Shown: positions 44,623 through 55,329 of the stretch, one piece after another
How positions within the stretch are numbered: the first letter of the stretch is position 1
Layout of the letters: every line of letters begins with the position of its first letter
Source: Cordylochernes scorpioides
Taxonomy: Eukaryota; Arthropoda; Arachnida; Pseudoscorpiones; Chernetidae
Reading direction: 5' to 3'
DNA: 64,000 bases
NCBI GenBank assembly: GCA_030710605.1
Contig: CP092869.1
Span: forward strand, 10,813,425-10,877,424
Made by a program: the position numbers and the translations under genes
Notes under the pieces: model-generated
What the model saw: the letters and a program-made list of their open reading frames with translations, nothing else
Database searches by the model: none
What the model was told of the DNA's origin: nothing

Positions 44623-45085
44623 TATAATACACTGCGGCCTGTGATTGTAAAACGACACTAGAAGTTACACCGCATGAGTTTCCTTTCAACAACAAATTAA
44701 AATTTTATTTCAAGGTGAAATATCGACCATTTCTAACCTTTTTCTGGATGAGGTAGGAATGGATGAATTATGAAAAGTAATGATGAACGGAAAAATAAAA
44801 GTGTCCAGGGATGGGAAACGAACCCACAATGTTCCGCTTACCGGGCAGATGCCATGTCCACTAGGCTACCCTGGACGTATTTTTCCGTTCGTAAATGATA
44901 CATAAAGTAACTTATAATACAATATAATACACTGCGGCCTGTGATTGTAAAACGACACTAGAAGTTACACCGCATGAGTTTCCTTTCAACGACAAATTAA
45001 AATTTTATTTCAAGGTGAAATATCGACCATTTCTAACCTTTTTTTTTTTTTGGATGAGGTATGAAAGGATGAATTATGAATTATA
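44623..45085. repeat. palindromic repeat P, two copies, one with tRNA-like apex
   Basis: Two copies of ACACTGCGGCCTGTGATTGT...CGCATGAGTTTCCTTTCAAC (from about 44630 and 44930). The first continues through GAACGGAAAAATAAAAG into the tRNA-like segment and the opposite CTTTTTCCGTTC-type arm. Confidence 0.7.
44806..44880 (-). ncRNA. tRNA-like sequence in the apex of repeat P
   Basis: On minus: GTCCAGGGTAGCCTAGTGGA opens an acceptor stem closed by CCTGGAC. The anticodon arm is TCTGC-CCGGTAA-GCGGA and the T arm GTGGG-TTCGTTT-CCCAT. Anticodon position would read GGT, but the conserved U33 is C. Likely a tRNA-derived pseudogene captured by the repeat. Confidence 0.5.
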
Positions 45086-45424
45086 TGAAGCATATATTAC
45101 AATTACTACCTATCGATACAATTATTTTTTTAGCAAGTAAAAATTATATGAAAAAGAAAGAATAAATAAAATAATCAAAATTAAAAGAATCTCTCTTTAC
45201 AAATAGTTTCTAGATAAATATTCCTCACATAAAAATTATATTTTTTTAAAATCATCTCTACAGACCTTACTGCAATGTTCGAAAAATTATTAAATTGGAA
45301 GGATTCAATTCATTAGTGGTGAACTCTCCCTCAAGAGATAACATCTACCCATGTCAATACTCTAGTTCCCCAGCAAGTTCTTCTTCCCCCTTGACACATT
45401 GTAAATAACATTGCTGATTGTTGT

Positions 45425-46015
45425 AACTATTGTATATACCCTCTTCTACTTGGAGAAGTTGTAGAAGACCAAAGGGTTATAACAGGCCTTTTGTTGTTGT
45501 TATCACTGTTATTCCTGTATATACCCTCTTCTACGTGGAGAAGTTGTATAAGACCAAAGGGTCATAACAGGGACTTTTGTTGTTGTTATTACTGTTATTC
45601 CTGTATATACCCTCTTCTACGTGGAGAAGTTGTATAAGACCAAAGGGTCATAACAGGGACTTTTGTTGTTGTTATTACTGTTATTCCTGTATATACCCTC
45701 TTCTACGTGGAGAAGTTGTATAAGACCAAAGGGTCATAACAGGGACTTTGTTGTTGTTATTCCTGTATATACCCTCTTCTACGTGGAGAAGTTGTATAAG
45801 ACCAAAGGGTCATAACAGGGACTTTTGTTGTTGTTATTACTGTTATTCCTGTATATACCCTCTTCTACGTGGAGAAGTTGTATAAGACCAGATGGTCATA
45901 ACAGGGACTTTTGTTGTTGTTATTACTGTTATTCTTGTATGTACCCTACATTTCCGTGCTTGGAGAATCCGTATAAGACTAAAATGTCTTAATAAAGCTT
46001 TTTGTTGTTGTTGAA
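45425..46015 (+). repeat. LINE 3' tail array, about 86-bp unit, seven copies
   Basis: Unit TATACCCTCTTCTACGTGG, AGAAGTTGTATAAGACC, CATAACAGGGAC and TTTTGTTGTTGTT. The last, divergent unit ends GTATAAGACTAAAATGTCTT, AATAAAGC and (TTG)n, the standard end of the family. Confidence 0.75.
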
Positions 46016-46199
46016 CTCTCTCAGCGGTTTTACGTCGAATTAATCCTCTCAACTGTTCTTCTATTGTATTGGATTGTTTTCTCTTATATAACCTGATTTA
46101 CTAAAACCCAATTAGGGATGTTTATATAGCGATTTAAATTATAATTTTCTAATAATATAAAAAATCATTATACTAGATTGATTTTCTTGTAATTATATG

Positions 46200-46460
46200 T
46201 ATTATGATGCATTAGCGCGCCATCAGTTATCAAGGCTTATGTCCATAGTTTATCTAAAATACCCATATTCCAAGAGTCTAGCATCAGTATCACTATAAAA
46301 GGAAGTTTCAAAAATGAAATATAACAGCGGTATGGTAGATTAAACTGACGAAACTGCTGGGAGGGTTCACCACTGATGAGCCAGGCCCTCCCATTATTTT
46401 TTCCGTTGCAGTAAGGGCAGTAGAAATTGTAGAAAAGAATCATACGCGTCTATAATAGTT
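46200..46460. repeat. MITE family 4
   Basis: ATTAGCGCGCCATCAGTTATC at left. GACGAAACTGCTGGGAGGG, TTCACCACTGATGAGCC centrally. GCAGTAAGGGCAGTAGAAATTG, CATACGCGTCTATAATAG at right. Confidence 0.65.
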
Positions 46461-46756
46461 TCGAATTATATGTATGCACTTCTACGAACCTAATACGAAC
46501 CATATATCCATAGAAGTTCCCTAAAAACCTCTAAGCTGCCATCTTTAGTAAATCCTGATGTATATGAAAGTCAATCCATTACAATGCGGTCTGGAGATTA
46601 ATTTGGTGAAACTGCTGAAGTTACATCACTGACAAGTCCTCCCATCAAATAATATTTCTCATTGCATTAATATCTGTAGATAACATTGGATGATATATAA
46701 GAAGAAATGAAAAAACAATAGGAAAAAATGAAAAAATAAGTGGGTCAGGTGTTGAT

Positions 46757-46992
46757 ATTAAAAATAAAGAAAGCCTATCCTGACCAGGAACACATGTGCT
46801 TTACAGAAGGCAGAGCGCCATCTGGTGGAGAAGAAATCAACTAAACATTGATTTATCCTGTTCCCCGTTCAGTTGGGTTAACCAAATATCAGGGAACAGG
46901 CTAAATCAATGTTTAGTTGATTTCTGTTCCACCAGATGGCGCTCTGCCTTCTGTAAAGCACATGTGCTCCTGTTCAGGATATGTTTTATTTA
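46757..46992. repeat. MITE family 1, deleted palindrome
   Basis: Arms from AAAGAAAGCCTATCCTGACC to TTCCCCGTTCAG and back. GCGCCATCTGGTGGA in each arm. The loop with the hammerhead is deleted, leaving a nearly closed palindrome of about 235 bp. Confidence 0.75.
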
Positions 46993-47187
46993 TTTTTAAT
47001 AAGAAAAAATGTATTGCCAAAATAATAACTTCGTTTTTAGAATTATAAATATCAAACTTTTGGATTTATTTAAATGTAATACCTCTCAACACACATTTTA
47101 TAGATATCAAATGAGGAAGATAGCAAATTATTTTGCCAAAGTGAATTTTTTATTACATTTTCATATACATTGAGTATATATATATAC

Positions 47188-47290
47188 AAGCCGAATGGCC
47201 CAGGCTACGCCCGGGTTTTACCCGATTAAATGCTTTTATTCAAATACTATTCGTTACAATTATAAATTGGCGCCGTGGATGTCATTCTTG
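47188..47290 (-). repeat. Helitron 3'-end fragment
   Basis: GCCGAATGGCCCAGGCTACGCCCGGG, then TTTTACCCGATTAAATGC and ACTATTCGTTACAATTATAA, as in 55694 and 57617. The rest of the element is missing. Confidence 0.55.
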
Positions 47291-47449
47291 TATAATATAT
47301 AAATGAGTTTTAAAAATTTTAATTATGAGAAATGGCCATATTTGGGTAGTTATTCCATTCACAAAAGCAAACGGTGACAGAATTGATTAAGAGAGAATTG
47401 ATTATGACGCTGATAACTGAATATACTAATATATACATATATGTGGTAT

Positions 47450-47765
47450 TGCAAGCACTAGCAGTCATAGGGCTAAGTGGTTTCAGGCGTCAATGGATAA
47501 CACAAAAGGACGAGACAAGTTGGATGTCACCAGAGAAAAACCAGCTCTGAAGACGTAGACAAGACTAGGTGGGAGTGATCTATATGAGAAGCAAAGATGA
47601 ACTGTTGCTGTCTGTTCTTCTTGTCAATGTCCAGTGGCGGTCGTAAAACTTACTGGAAGTTACCTGGGAGGAAATGTATAATCTTGACGAAATTCGATTC
47701 CTCGGAACTTGCCCTGTCTTGGGTACGGCGGACTCTCAATAAAACTTTCTTTCTTTTTTTTTTTT
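47450..47765 (+). repeat. LINE 3' end
   Basis: Frame SSHRAKWFQASMDNTK, followed by an eroded stretch and a tail CTCTCAATAAAACTTTCTTT. Partner of 35640-36025. Similar CTCTCAATAAAACTTTATTG lies at 51507. Confidence 0.5.
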
Positions 47766-48264
47766 TGTCATTACATGATGGTTAAGCTGGCGCGTTGAAT
47801 TATATCTACATATAAAATGAAAGAATTTGAAAGTACGAATGTTTCTTTTATACATAATACAAACTTCTACTGCCCTTACTGCGATGAAAAAATATATTGG
47901 GAGAGCTTGGCTCATCAGTGGTGAACCCTCCCAGCGGTTCCGCCAATTTAATTATGTATAAAAGAAACATTAAAGCTTTTAAATTATTTCATTTTATATG
48001 CATAGATAGCGCGTTATTGCTTTGTGTTATATCTACATATGTTTGGGTTATTATACTATTTATAATTATGATACATATGAAAAGCTAGTGTATATTGGAA
48101 TATTACCACATGGAAAAATCCTTAGGACTTTCAAGACCTCGAGGTCTTCTCGGCGATCCTCAGTTTGTCTTCTCTAATCTACCCAGTATCTCCACCAAAA
48201 TATAAAGTAGAAAATTAGGAAAGACAAACTTCAGAATAGATTAAGTCAAAAGGCGATCCATCAA

Positions 48265-48440
48265 TTAAGTTTATATAAAAGGGACATACCTGGATCTGTA
48301 AAGAAAAAAAACTATTTTTTTCTCAAAATATTTCGAGAGATTGCTCCCTCTTTATCAATTTATTGTACAGATCACTGTGCAAAATTTTGAAAAAAAAATG
48401 TTTTTTTTTCTTTACAAATCCAGGTACGCTCTTTTATATT
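48265..48440. repeat. palindrome GACATACCTGGATCTGTAAAG
   Basis: AAAGGGACATACCTGGATCT at left and CAAATCCAGGTACGCTCTTT at right, with ATTTCGAGAGATTGCTCCCT inside. Pieces at 13670-13720 and 15540-15600. Confidence 0.55.
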
Positions 48441-48449
48441 CAGAATATA

Positions 48450-48900
48450 TGTTACAATATATTCGTTTTGTTGTTGATGATCAATAACATAAAATGTATT
48501 TTGAAAAGAGCTAATCAATGTAAGGAAATTGCTCCATTTATAGGATTATAATTTCGTGAAAATATATTGGTGTTCTTGTTGGAACAGGAATTTTCAGTTG
48601 AATCTTGTTTGGTGATACCCATTTTTGGCTTCCCTTTTCCAGAGTTGACAAATTTTGGACATTCGATTTCTTAACAAATTTTAGCCATTTTTACTCCAAG
48701 TTAATCAATATTGAACAATTTGGCTTTATTTTAACTAGTTACTATATTTTATTTTACTAAGATAACGTGTATTGGGTATTTTGCTCTATTTTTGAGAGTT
48801 AACCAATTTTAAAGTCACTTTTTCTTATTTTACCAAGTTATTGATTCTGACTATTTTTGCTTCACTTTACCAAGTTAACCTATTGTAATAATATATATAC
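48450..48900. other. no recognisable feature
   Basis: AT-rich DNA with loosely repeated TTTTACCAAGTTA/AACCAATTTT words (48660-48890), perhaps an old degenerate tandem repeat. No coding signal. Confidence 0.4.
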
Positions 48901-48923
48901 AATGTACTTGTATATATACTCTA

Positions 48924-50332
48924 TAACAAAAAAATCGACGCACCAAGAAACAGTTGTCCGATTTATATGAAAATACGTATACAAAGAGGTTTCGACCAAA
49001 CATGCAAGTGATTGAAATTTGGTGGCCGATTTATGCAAAGCAAGAGCTCCAGCGCATCTGTACTGCGCATCCAGCACGAGCATTCTAGACTCAATATTCG
49101 GCGCGGCACGAGCTGATTTTCAGAATTTCCGTTTAATATTTTAGCAGTACACCTATTTCTACTGTATCAATGCCTCGCCGAAAGATTCGTGCTCATTACG
49201 AACATATGTCAGAGTTTGAAACTGGTCGTGCCATTGGATTGAAAGAGGCTGGTTGGTCTAATCGACTAATCGCGCGACATCTGCTTCGAAGTGATGCGGC
49301 TATTAGGCGATGTTGGCAAAAGTGGGTCAACAACGGAAGTATGCAACGTCAGGATGGCAGCGGTCGACCAAGAGCAACAACAGAACGGGAGGACAGAGCA
49401 ATTGTCAGAATGGCTGTCGCAGCACCGGAATCCACGTTATCTACCATCCAACGTGTGACCGGCACACAAGTGTCCAAAATGACCAACAACAGGTGACTGA
49501 GAGAGCGGAATCTAAGGGCTCGCCGACTGTTACGATGCCTAACCCTCACACCCGTGCACCGGCAAGTCCGACTACAGTGGTGTCGGGAGCGATCAACTTG
49601 GAACTGCGCTGACTGGGGACGTATAGTCTTTAGTGACGAGTCCCGTTTCTTACTGTGTCCTGACGACCGTCGCAAACGTGTCTGGAGATGTCCTGGGCAG
49701 CGTGTGGATCTTGGCCTTACTGTCGAACCCCACACAGGTCCACAACAGGGCGTTATGGTCTGGAGTGCCATTTCATTTGATAGCAGGACCGCATTGGTAG
49801 TCATTCCTGGCACCCTGACAGCACAACGATAAGTAGATGACATTCTACGGCCTGTTTTGTTGCCGTTCCTCTCACATCACTCCGGGCTTACTTTTCAACA
49901 AGATAATGCCTGGCCACACACGGCACGTGTTACTATGGATTGTCTTCAATCTTGCCGAACTCTTCCGTGGCCAGCAAGGTCGCCTGATCTCTCGCCCTTA
50001 GAGCACATCTGGGACGTGATGGGAAGGCGATTGCAACCATCCCGGAATGTTGACTATTTAGCCCGACAGTTGGAGACAATTTGGCAAGAAATCCCGCAGC
50101 ACACCATCCGGAATCTCTATCAGTCCATGACACGCCGGGTGGCAGCCTGCATCCAGGCCAGTGGGGGTCCAACGACATATTGACATTCTCAATTCGTGAC
50201 GATCAAACTCTGAAATAAAACAATTAATTGCTCTGAAATTTTAATCGTTTTTTCCCCTATACATGCTCTTTACACACACCAATTTTTGTCCTAATCTGAC
50301 AACTCCTTCTTGGTGCGTCGATTTTTTTGTTA
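48924..50332 (+). mobile_element. Tc1-family transposon, nearly intact
   Basis: Inverted ends TAACAAAAAAATCGACGCAC at left and its complement at right match over at least 26 bp, and TA dinucleotides flank the element. Length is about 1.4 kb with the transposase inside. It is close to the standard organisation of Tc1 elements. Confidence 0.93.
49170..50183 (+). pseudogene. Tc1 transposase, one frame with two nonsense codons
   Basis: From MPRRKIRAHYEHMSEFETGR the frame encodes the paired-like helix-turn-helix DNA-binding region (IGLKEAGWSNRLIARHL). After the TGA at 49494-49496 come the DDE catalytic block VFSDESRF, then a TAA at 49830-49832. Next come FQQDNAWPHTA and SPDLSPLEHIWD, giving the D, D and E of the D34E triad, and the end at 50183. 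All three pieces are in the same frame, so only two substitutions-type stops silence it. About 337 codons in total, the normal Tc1 length. The family is widespread in arthropods. Confidence 0.93.
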
Positions 50333-50518
50333 TACAAAAAAAAACCTATTTAAACTCTATATCTAGCTAAAAGATGATGCTAAGAATATTAAAACTTATA
50401 TTTTTACATCTCATGCATACTACAAGATAGATTTGCTATGGTTGGAAACGTGACATATACAAATAATAACATTTCTCCTATATAAAGTGAAATTTTAAAA
50501 AATAATTTTCATACTTAC

Positions 50519-50614
50519 TGGCATTCGATGATGTGGTTCACGCCTTAGGTGACTATATATTCGATCAAGTTGTTCCTTTGGTATTCTTTCATAATGGAAT
50601 TCTCTGCCCTTCAA
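50519..50614 (-). CDS. Atg8-like gene C, N-terminal-type exon without Met
   Basis: This is a 96-bp exon of 32 codons between TTTTATGTGCAG and a GTAAGT donor, phase 0 at both ends. It reads LKGREFHYERIPKEQLDR, then REPHHRMP. The EF-x-Y-E-x-[IT]P and final MP match the first exons of genes A and B, but the initiator Met is replaced by Arg. Together with the phase-0 acceptor this indicates an internal exon, so the module is preceded by more protein. The natural donor is the exon at 53032-53118. Confidence 0.66.
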
Positions 50615-50689
50615 CTGCACATAAAATCCATTATATTGGTTCACTAGTTTTTTTAACAAGAATTATAATTTGAAAAAAAAAAACAATCA

Positions 50690-51480
50690 CAAGACTCAGA
50701 ATTAAACATTATAAAGGAATGACAATACATCCAGATGGTACAAGAACCTATAGGACATGTAACAATTATCCTGCGGTGATACCTATCCACGTATTCTTAT
50801 GTCCAGCAATGGCCGCAGCCTTGTAGAAAATTGACGTGGACCCTGAACAGCAGCTTTTTACATCCAAGTAGAGAACATTGTGATAGAGATGTACGGAGAC
50901 ATCTGAGGTTCTTCATTGGACACGACAACAACATAAAATTGACATGGACCCAGAACAGCAGCTTTACACACCCAAGATAGAGGACTTTGCTGTGATAGAT
51001 ATGTATGGAGACATCTGAGGCTCTTCATTGGACACGACAACAACATAAAATTGACATGGACCCAGAACAGAAGCTTTACACACCCAAGATAGAGGACATT
51101 GCTATGATAGAGATGTACGGAGACATCTGAGGTTCTTCATTGGACACGACAACAACATAAAATTGACATGGACCCAGAACAGCAGCTTTACACACCCAAG
51201 ATAGAGGACAAAGCTGTGATAGAGATGTACGGAGACATCTGAGGTTCTTCATTGGAGACGACAACAACATAAAATTGACATAGACCTAGAACAGCAGCTT
51301 TACACACCCAAGATAGAGAACATTGCAACTGCTGTGATAGAGATGTAAGGAGACATCTGAGGCTCTTCGTTGGACACGACAACAACAGAAAATTGACCCA
51401 GAACTTTACACACTCAAGAGAGAGAACATTTCGACTGCTGTGATAGATGAAAAATTAACATGGACCCAGAACCCTGGACC
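50690..51480 (+). repeat. second LINE 3' end with tandem units
   Basis: Head ATGACAATACATCCAGATGG, CATGTAACAATTATCC and GTCCAGCAATGGCCGCAGCC, as at 40520. It is then followed by six or seven units of about 110 bp (50826, 50934, 51049, 51164, 51271, 51388). An independent locus of the same pattern as 40480-43755, in the same orientation. Confidence 0.75.
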
Positions 51481-51654
51481 CCTTTGTCCTGCCTTGGCTG
51501 CGACTGACTCTCAATAAAACTTTATTGTTTTGTTTATGATTACATGATAGCCAAACTGGCGGTTGAATTTTATATACATTATGGGGCTGTTATAATTATG
51601 GTACATATGAAAATATTTAGTGTATATTGACATATATTGATATATATATATAGT

Positions 51655-51800
51655 CGACGCTTCTCCACAAAGGACAGTTTTCATTTACAAAATTACCATT
51701 TTTAAAATTTAGCAACTCTCCGGGAAGAGAACATCTCTCCCTAAAGGACACTTTGGCTCTGCAATTAGGTGTCCTTTACAGGGGTGTTCTACTGTATAAG
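51655..51800. repeat. pogo-like MITE
   Basis: GGACACTTTGGCTCTGCAAT and AGGGGTGTTCTACTGTAT at right match the element at 18190-18720 in reverse. CTCCACAAAGGACAGTTTTC at left. Confidence 0.5.
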
Positions 51801-52129
51801 CAAAAAAGGCTTATCATGAACTCTCATATGAGCATTTTAGATTGCAGAGCGCCATCTGGTAGAACAAAATCAACTAAATGATAAAGATGGAGGGTCAATC
51901 TTCACTTCAGGAGTATCATTCTTATTTGTGGAGGGGATTAGCTCGGTTGGCACTGTATCCGTAATGGTTGCTGCAGTAGCTACCCGTGTGGGAAGTACAT
52001 AAACACGTTTAACCGAGACTTATGCCGTCGTGGAATGAGCATGCAGCATAGAAGCTGGAGCTGGTAACCGCGCAGCAAGAGAAAGATGGTCGTAGAAAAT
52101 AGTTTATTTTGAAATAGAGCAAAATTTAA

Positions 52130-52420
52130 AACAATTGACAATTAACATATTTATGGAATTTCGAACCTATTATAGAAGATTTACTGGCAGAAGTATCTTT
52201 AATTTGAAGAACTATGAATTCCGGCCAAGCAGCCTCTATCTTTATGATATTATAGACGTGTATGATTCTTTTAAAAATAAAACAATATCTACTGCCCTTA
52301 CTGCAATGAAAAAATTTAATGGGAGAGCCTGTTTTCCATTGCAGTAAGGACAGTAGAAATTGTTTAATTTTAAAAAGAATCATACGGGTCTATAGTAGTT
52401 TCGGATTTTCATAACAGATG
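52130..52420. repeat. nested pieces: GGCCAG-type and MITE family 4
   Basis: TTACTGGCAGAAGTATCTTT, AATTTGAAGAACTATGAATT is the GGCCAG family. GACGTGTATGATTC...CTACTGCCCTTACTGCAATG and its complement is a short palindromic MITE 4. Confidence 0.5.
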
Positions 52421-52577
52421 ACGTGCTAATGCATCATAACATACTTCTATTGACATTCTTAAAATTGAAAATACTTCGGCCAGTATTGTACAGAGTATTA
52501 GGCTCAGAGATTGTAGAGCTCTGATAAGAAAAGGAATGATACTCTGCTGATATATATCTTTTGACATGTAGAGATGC

Positions 52578-52938
52578 AAATATATCTCTATATATATAAA
52601 AGTCAATTTCTGTCTGTCTGTTTCACGATAAACTCAAAAACTACTGAACCAATTGGTACCAAATTTTGCATGTCGTTTTTTATAAACCTGGGGAATTTTT
52701 TCGGCTACATTTTGATTAGTATTTTTGGCTATTTCTTTTTATCATTTGAAGAACTTTTTTTTTTTTACGCGGAGTAATCCGGGATGAAATGAATACCCAA
52801 ATATGGCCATTTTTATAAGCATCGGTGGTTCAGTGGTAGAATGCTCGCCTGCCACGCGGGCGAATTTGGTACGAATTGGTTCAGTAGTTTTTGAGTTTAT
52901 CGCGAAACAGACAGACATTGACTTTTATATATATAGAG
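52578..52938. mobile_element. Helitron-type ends in inverted orientation around a tRNA piece
   Basis: TCTCTATATATATAAAAGTC, then CTGTCTGTTTCACGATAAAC at left, and the reverse complement GTTTATCGCGAAACAGACAG...GACTTTTATATATATAGAGA at right. A Helitron should not have inverted ends, so two elements are probably fused. Confidence 0.55.
52819..52862 (+). pseudogene. tRNA-Gly fragment
   Basis: GCATCGGTGGTTCAGTGGTA, GAATGCTCGCC-TGCCACG-CGGGCG: the 5' acceptor strand, D arm and anticodon arm (GCC) of tRNA-Gly. It breaks off before the T arm. The intact copy is at 56254-56323. Confidence 0.8.
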
Positions 52939-53031
52939 ATAGAAATATTATCAATACAAGGTCAAAGTGGTAAATCCGCACAAATCATGAAATTAAACAA
53001 AATTAGAGAGTTATATGAATTTGATATTTAC

Positions 53032-53118
53032 CTCAAGTAAATCTTGCTTAAACTTTTTACTTGCTCTTTCGAGAGTTGACTCCGCCACGTATACGCAAGG
53101 GCATTTGAGTTGATCCCA
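53032..53118 (-). CDS. Atg8-like C-terminal-type exon joining to the next module
   Basis: Exactly 29 codons lie between GTGTGCAG and GAG|GTAAAT, phase 0 on both sides. It begins WDQLKCPCVYVAESTLERAS, which aligns without gaps to the 20 residues of the GABARAP last exon (VYVA over LYIA). It then reads KKFKQDLLE into a donor instead of stopping at a Gly. It splices in frame to 50614. The simplest reading is that it ends one Atg8-like module and links to the next, with the glycine lost. The matching upstream exons were not found up to 64000 and would lie outside the window. Confidence 0.55.
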
Positions 53119-53179
53119 CTGCACACATATATACATATGTTGATTTACTACAAATAGCAATACATTTATTAATTTCACA

Positions 53180-53545
53180 CAAATAAATTTACTGGCAATG
53201 CGCTTCTTTTAAATATCATCAAATATTATCTCTACAGACCTAACTGCAATGATAAGAGTTATTGAATGAGAGGGCTTATGTCCATAGTTCACTAAACACC
53301 CTTAAGCTGCCTTCCATAGAAAATACAGGGTATATTCCAAACCAATCCAATACAATAGTAGAGCGGTCTAGAGATTAATTTGGCGAAACCGCTGAGAGGG
53401 TTCACTACTGATGAGCCAAGCCCTCTCATTCAATAACTCATATCATTGCAGTAAAGTCTTTATAGATAATATTTGATGATATTTAAAAGAAGCGCATTGC
53501 CAGTAAATTTATTCGTGTAAAATATTAACGATAGATGGCAATTAA
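53180..53545. repeat. MITE, ACTGGCAATG-end family, full copy
   Basis: AAATTTACTGGCAATGCGCT at left and AAGCGCATTGCCAGTAAATT at right. Central GGCGAAACCGCTGAGAGGGT, TTCACTACTGATGAGCC as in MITE 4. GATAGATGGCAATTAAATT flanks the right end. Confidence 0.7.
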
Positions 53546-53859
53546 ATTTAATTTACACTCAATAATGTACAACATTTGTGTTGGAGAGTAACTTCGCACA
53601 TCTGCTATTGCCGAACAGCGCTACCTTCCTACCAGACACCACGTGACCTGGCGCCACAACGACTGTACCTGTAGTTTAAGTTTTGGTTTCTGCTACTACG
53701 CTTGTCTCTTTTGTTCTTTGTCATATTAATCTAATGTTATTGTTAATATAACAATAATTTCTGAGATCCAGCCTCTGATTCTCTTACAATTTTTCAAATA
53801 TTCGCGTCTTAATGTCTTCATTTGTTGTATATAGATGGTGCGTTATTTTGCTTTGTATT

Positions 53860-54035
53860 AATGTTTATTGTAAAACGACATTTGAAAATTATCCCGCATA
53901 TGTTTCTTTTGAAAGAAAAATCAAAATTTATTTTAAGGAGAAATAACGACCATTTCTAACCTTAGAGATGAAGTATGAAAGGATGAATTGTGAAGAGTAA
54001 TGATAAACGGAAAAATAAAGTATCCAGGGATTGGA
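53860..54035. repeat. palindromic repeat P, half copy
   Basis: TGTAAAACGACATTTGAAAA, TTATCCCGCATATGTTTC, and AACGGAAAAATAAAGTATCC at the broken end. Confidence 0.55.
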
Positions 54036-54379
54036 ATTAATGTTTATGGATATGAAAATAATAAAGCTCATCCTTTTTATTGCAGTAGGGGTCTGTTTAA
54101 ATGGTTTTCAAGGGATGATAGAAAAATTAACATTGATATAATTAGGAAAATCATTTGTTGAAAGTTGGCTTGGAAAAATATATTTACATCAACCAATGAT
54201 TTATTTCATTTTCGGCGTTTCAGTCACTCGCTGTTACTGTCTTAAGGGGAATGGTTATTTTGAAGCTTATTTCTACTTATATACATACACGGTTTTCTAA
54301 ACTACAACGTCACATATCTACATATATCTAGAAATAAATGAGAGCATAAAAATAAAAGAGAATTTAAATTCAATATACA

Positions 54380-54545
54380 GTTAAACCTGTCTATAGCAAC
54401 CCCTCTAAATAACGCCTTCCTCTCTATAGCGTCCGATTATAAATACGTAGTACGATGCGATTTACATTAAAAGTGACCTGTCTATAGCACACCCTCTTTA
54501 TAGCACCCTATTTTGGTGAGTCCCAAGATAGAGACAGATTTAACT
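54380..54545. repeat. pogo-like MITE
   Basis: ACAGTTAAACCTGTCTATAG at left and GATAGAGACAGATTTAACTG at right. Repeated CTATAGC-ACCC words inside. Confidence 0.6.
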
Positions 54546-54744
54546 GAAGCTGATTGTTGCAGTATCTATATACATAAGCACAATATCTGTGATCCGCAAT
54601 ATCAATTCATGGACTGTTAGTAGTTGAGATTTTTTTCAGTACCTTTTCAAAACCTCATTGGAGGAATAAATCCAAATATTCAATGTGAAAAATAGTACAA
54701 ATGTGATATTGCACTGGGATAAGGTGCATAAATTATGAAAAGAA

Positions 54745-55062
54745 AAAGGCATCTCCTTATCGTGCTACTGAAAGTTGCTGATGGCTTGCGCAATCTATCG
54801 GAATAATTATCAATTATTCTGGTTGATTTTTAATTATTCCAGAATTGGCCAAATACCCATTCTTGATTAATTAAGAAAATCTAACCACGGATGCGTTTCG
54901 GATTGTTGGCCCTCATCATCACGCAGATGATTAATCTAGAATGGGTATTTGGCCAATTCTGGAACAATTAAAAATCAACGAGAATAGTTGATATTTATTC
55001 CGATAGATGGCGCAAGCCATCAGCAACTTTCAGTTGCACGATAAGGAGATGCCAAATATTCA
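54745..55062. repeat. MITE family 6, complete
   Basis: GGCATCTCCTTATCGTGC at left and GCACGATAAGGAGATGCC at right. TTGCGCAATCTATCGGAATA in the left arm and its GCGCCATCT version in the right. The loop has a decayed hammerhead (minus, GTTTCGGATTGTTGGCCCTC-ATCATCA at 54895-54920). Confidence 0.75.
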
Positions 55063-55129
55063 AGTTCCTATCTTAAATCTTGGAATTTTAGCTAAAAAAA
55101 ACCCTCAAATTTCAAGAGAAATATATAAT

Positions 55130-55325
55130 GATAAACTATTATAGACGTGTATGATTCTTTTTTTAAAATTGAACAATATCTACTGTCCTTACTGCAATGA
55201 TAAAATTTATGGGAGGTCTTGGCTCATCAGTGGTGAGAGAATTAGATAATTATTTAATTTTTAAAAAGAATCATACGTGTCTAAAATAGTTTCAAATTCT
55301 TATAACAGATGGCACGATAATGCGC
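55130..55325. repeat. MITE family 4, deleted
   Basis: TATTATAGACGTGTATGATT...CTACTGTCCTTACTGCAATG at left and AAAGAATCATACGTGTCTAA at right. Confidence 0.5.
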
Positions 55326-55329
55326 ATCA

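Noticed and set aside
40480..46015. CRISPR-like array
   Set aside because: The regular repeats have no distinct unique spacers, and the window is eukaryotic. Units are head-to-tail LINE ends.
51935..52060. tRNA-like or SINE head GATTAGCTCGGTTGGCAC
   Set aside because: A box A-like stretch is present, but no box B, cloverleaf or second copy was found in the window.
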